From: Candidatus Aerophobota bacterium
GTDB taxonomy: Bacteria; Aerophobota; Aerophobia; Aerophobales; B3-G15
Reading direction: 5' to 3'
DNA: 6,834 bases
Assembly: GCA_011372105.1 (NCBI GenBank)
Contig: DRTT01000002.1
Location: forward strand, 1-6,834
Each line of letters begins with the position of its first letter. Position 1 is the stretch's first letter. A program made the translations under genes and the position numbers. Below the pieces are notes generated by a model. It searched no databases and was not told the origin of the DNA. It saw nothing but the letters and a program-made list of their open reading frames with translations. Below are positions 5,874 to 6,834 of this stretch, piece after piece.

Positions 5874-6623
5874 ATGGGAGAGCTTGAAGGAAGGATTGCC
5901 GTTGTTACAGGGGGAGCAAGAGGGATAGGAAAAGCTATATGTGAGACTCTGGCAAGAGAGGGGGCAAGTGTTGCTGTTTGTGATGTGGACTATAAGACTG
6001 CTGAAAAAACAGCAGAAGAGATAAAAGCTTCCGGATTTTCTGCTTTTTCATTTGCGCTTGATGTATCTTCTGCAAAAAATGTGGACGAGGTTTTTTCTGA
6101 GATTATAGGAAAATATGGAAAAGTAGATATTTTGGTTAATAATGCCGGAATCTGTTACTATGTTCCTATAGAAAAGATAACAGAAGAAGGGTGGGATAAG
6201 GTTCTTGCGGTAAACCTCAAAGGAACATTTTTATGTTCAAAAGCAGTCATGCATTCCATGATGGCTCAAAGGTGGGGTAAAATAGTAAATATTTCCTCTG
6301 TTGCGGCAAAGATAGGAGGAATCTTAGCAGGTGCTCATTATTCTGCTTCTAAAGCAGGGGTTATCTGCCTTACAAAGTCCTTTGCATTGAGGCTTGCTCC
6401 TTATAACATAAATGTAAATGCTATATGTCCCGGACAGATTAGAACGAGAATGACAGATATCTGGACTGAAGAGGAGAAAAAAAAATTTATAGAGAAAATA
6501 CCTCTGGGGCACTTTGGAGAGCCACAGGACATAGCAGAAGCTGTTCTTTTTCTTGTCTCAGAAAGAGCAAAATTTATTACGGGTGAGATTCTGGATGTTA
6601 ATGGAGGAATTTTTATGGATTAG
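5874..6623 (+). CDS. SDR family NAD(P)-dependent oxidoreductase (classical short-chain dehydrogenase)
   Basis: 249-residue cytoplasmic classical SDR, usual length. It has the cofactor motif TGGARGIG (12-19), an acidic residue after the second strand (D37 in VCDVD, favouring NADH over NADPH), DV at 63-64, NNAG (89-92), catalytic N114, S142 in NISS, and Y156-x3-K160 in YSASK. The PGQIRTRM segment (186-193) and the C-terminal ITGEILDVNGG (235-245) match the FabG-like branch. Annotation pipelines would often call it 3-oxoacyl-ACP reductase, but no fatty-acid genes are nearby and the Asp at 37 argues for a catabolic alcohol or polyol dehydrogenase. It starts 12 bases after the upstream dehydrogenase with GGAGG at 5863-5867, so the two are co-transcribed. 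Substrate not determinable. Confidence 0.88.
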   Translation: MGELEGRIAVVTGGARGIGKAICETLAREGASVAVCDVDYKTAEKTAEEIKASGFSAFSFALDVSSAKNVDEVFSEIIGKYGKVDILVNNAGICYYVPIEKITEEGWDKVLAVNLKGTFLCSKAVMHSMMAQRWGKIVNISSVAAKIGGILAGAHYSASKAGVICLTKSFALRLAPYNINVNAICPGQIRTRMTDIWTEEEKKKFIEKIPLGHFGEPQDIAEAVLFLVSERAKFITGEILDVNGGIFMD

Positions 6624-6627
6624 TTTG

Positions 6628-6655
6628 TTGACAAATTCTATATACAATGTACAGT
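6628..6655 (+). promoter_or_regulatory. Possible promoter ahead of the iron-type alcohol dehydrogenase
   Basis: TTGACA (6628-6633) is a perfect -35. TACAGT (6650-6655) is a four-of-six -10 at 16 bases. The spacer contains the small palindrome TACAATGTA (6643-6651). The gap between the two genes (56 bases) is wider than elsewhere in this cluster, consistent with an internal promoter that supplements read-through. The -10 is mediocre, and TATACA/TACAAT just upstream sit too close to the -35 to serve. Confidence 0.4.
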
Positions 6656-6679
6656 ATTAAAGTTAAAAGGGAGGGCAAA

Positions 6680-6834
6680 ATGAGGAATTTCAGGTATTAT
6701 CTTCCCGCAAATGATATTATTTTTGGAAGTGGGAGCTTAAATTCTGTTGGTGTTGAGGCGAAAAGATTTGGTAAAAAGGCTCTTCTTGTGACAGGTAAAA
6801 GCAGTATGAAAAGGCTTGGTTTTCTTGAAAAGTG
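6680..6834 (+). CDS. Iron-containing alcohol dehydrogenase, N-terminal part (cut by window end)
   Basis: The first 51 codons are open to the window edge. They start at ATG 6680 behind a strong site, GGGAGGG at 6669-6675. The peptide begins MRNFRYYLPANDIIFGSG and continues with EAKRFGKKALLVTG and SSMKRLG. This is the N-terminal Rossmann-like NAD(P)-binding region of group III (iron-type) alcohol dehydrogenases such as butanol and 1,3-propanediol dehydrogenases: the IIFGSG strand-turn, then KKALLVTGKSS. The metal-binding Asp/His residues lie further downstream and cannot be checked. With the two dehydrogenases before it, it likely acts in one pathway interconverting alcohols, aldehydes and hydroxy acids. 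Family likely, substrate unknown. Confidence 0.85.
   Translation, partial: MRNFRYYLPANDIIFGSGSLNSVGVEAKRFGKKALLVTGKSSMKRLGFLEK

Noticed and set aside
1..6834. CRISPR array, tRNA/rRNA genes, insertion sequences or toxin-antitoxin genes
   Set aside because: No regularly spaced repeats, no cloverleaf or rRNA-like segments, no transposase motifs and no small gene pairs were seen on either strand.

Overview
This window looks like an AT-rich bacterial chromosome segment whose proteins are rich in Lys, Glu and Ile, as in many anaerobic or thermophilic bacteria. Bacterial origin is supported by consensus-like -35/-10 promoters, a rho-independent terminator, Shine-Dalgarno sites and GTG/TTG starts. 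The taxon cannot be named from the sequence. All real genes read on the + strand and are tightly packed. The longest non-coding stretch is about 230 bases (744-971), and it holds a riboswitch.

Region 1 (1-4802) concerns the molybdenum/tungsten pterin cofactor. It carries mobB (P-loop protein of nucleotide-cofactor maturation), a regulatory leader, and an apparent operon wtpA-wtpB-wtpC-moaA. The WtpABC genes encode a complete tungstate/molybdate ABC importer: an archaeal-type (WtpA) binding protein, a permease, and an ATPase with a C-terminal anion-binding-like domain. MoaA carries out the first step of pterin synthesis. The 4-base overlap and the 26-base gaps suggest one transcript.

The leader at 778-935 folds, by hand, into an aptamer with the features of the Moco/Tuco riboswitch class. 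These are an 11-bp closing stem, one arm with a near-canonical 11-nt tetraloop receptor, a second arm capped by GAAA, and the conserved-looking GCCTCCC and TTTGGAAAG segments. A strong intrinsic terminator follows, and its loop is perfectly complementary over 11 nt to the aptamer's 3' part. This suggests transcription attenuation: with cofactor bound the terminator forms and metal uptake plus moaA are shut off; without cofactor an antiterminator forms. The aptamer has no room for an extra stem between its two arms, which may place it with the tungsten (Tuco) subtype.

Region 2 (4803-6834) starts with an exact TTGACA-17 bp-TATAAT promoter embedded in a large inverted repeat, a likely operator. 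It drives a D-2-hydroxyacid dehydrogenase of the phosphoglycerate-dehydrogenase type, then a classical short-chain dehydrogenase, and (possibly from an additional promoter) the beginning of an iron-type alcohol dehydrogenase cut by the window end. The three oxidoreductases suggest a small catabolic or redox pathway for a hydroxylated or carbonyl substrate, but its substrate cannot be read from the sequence.
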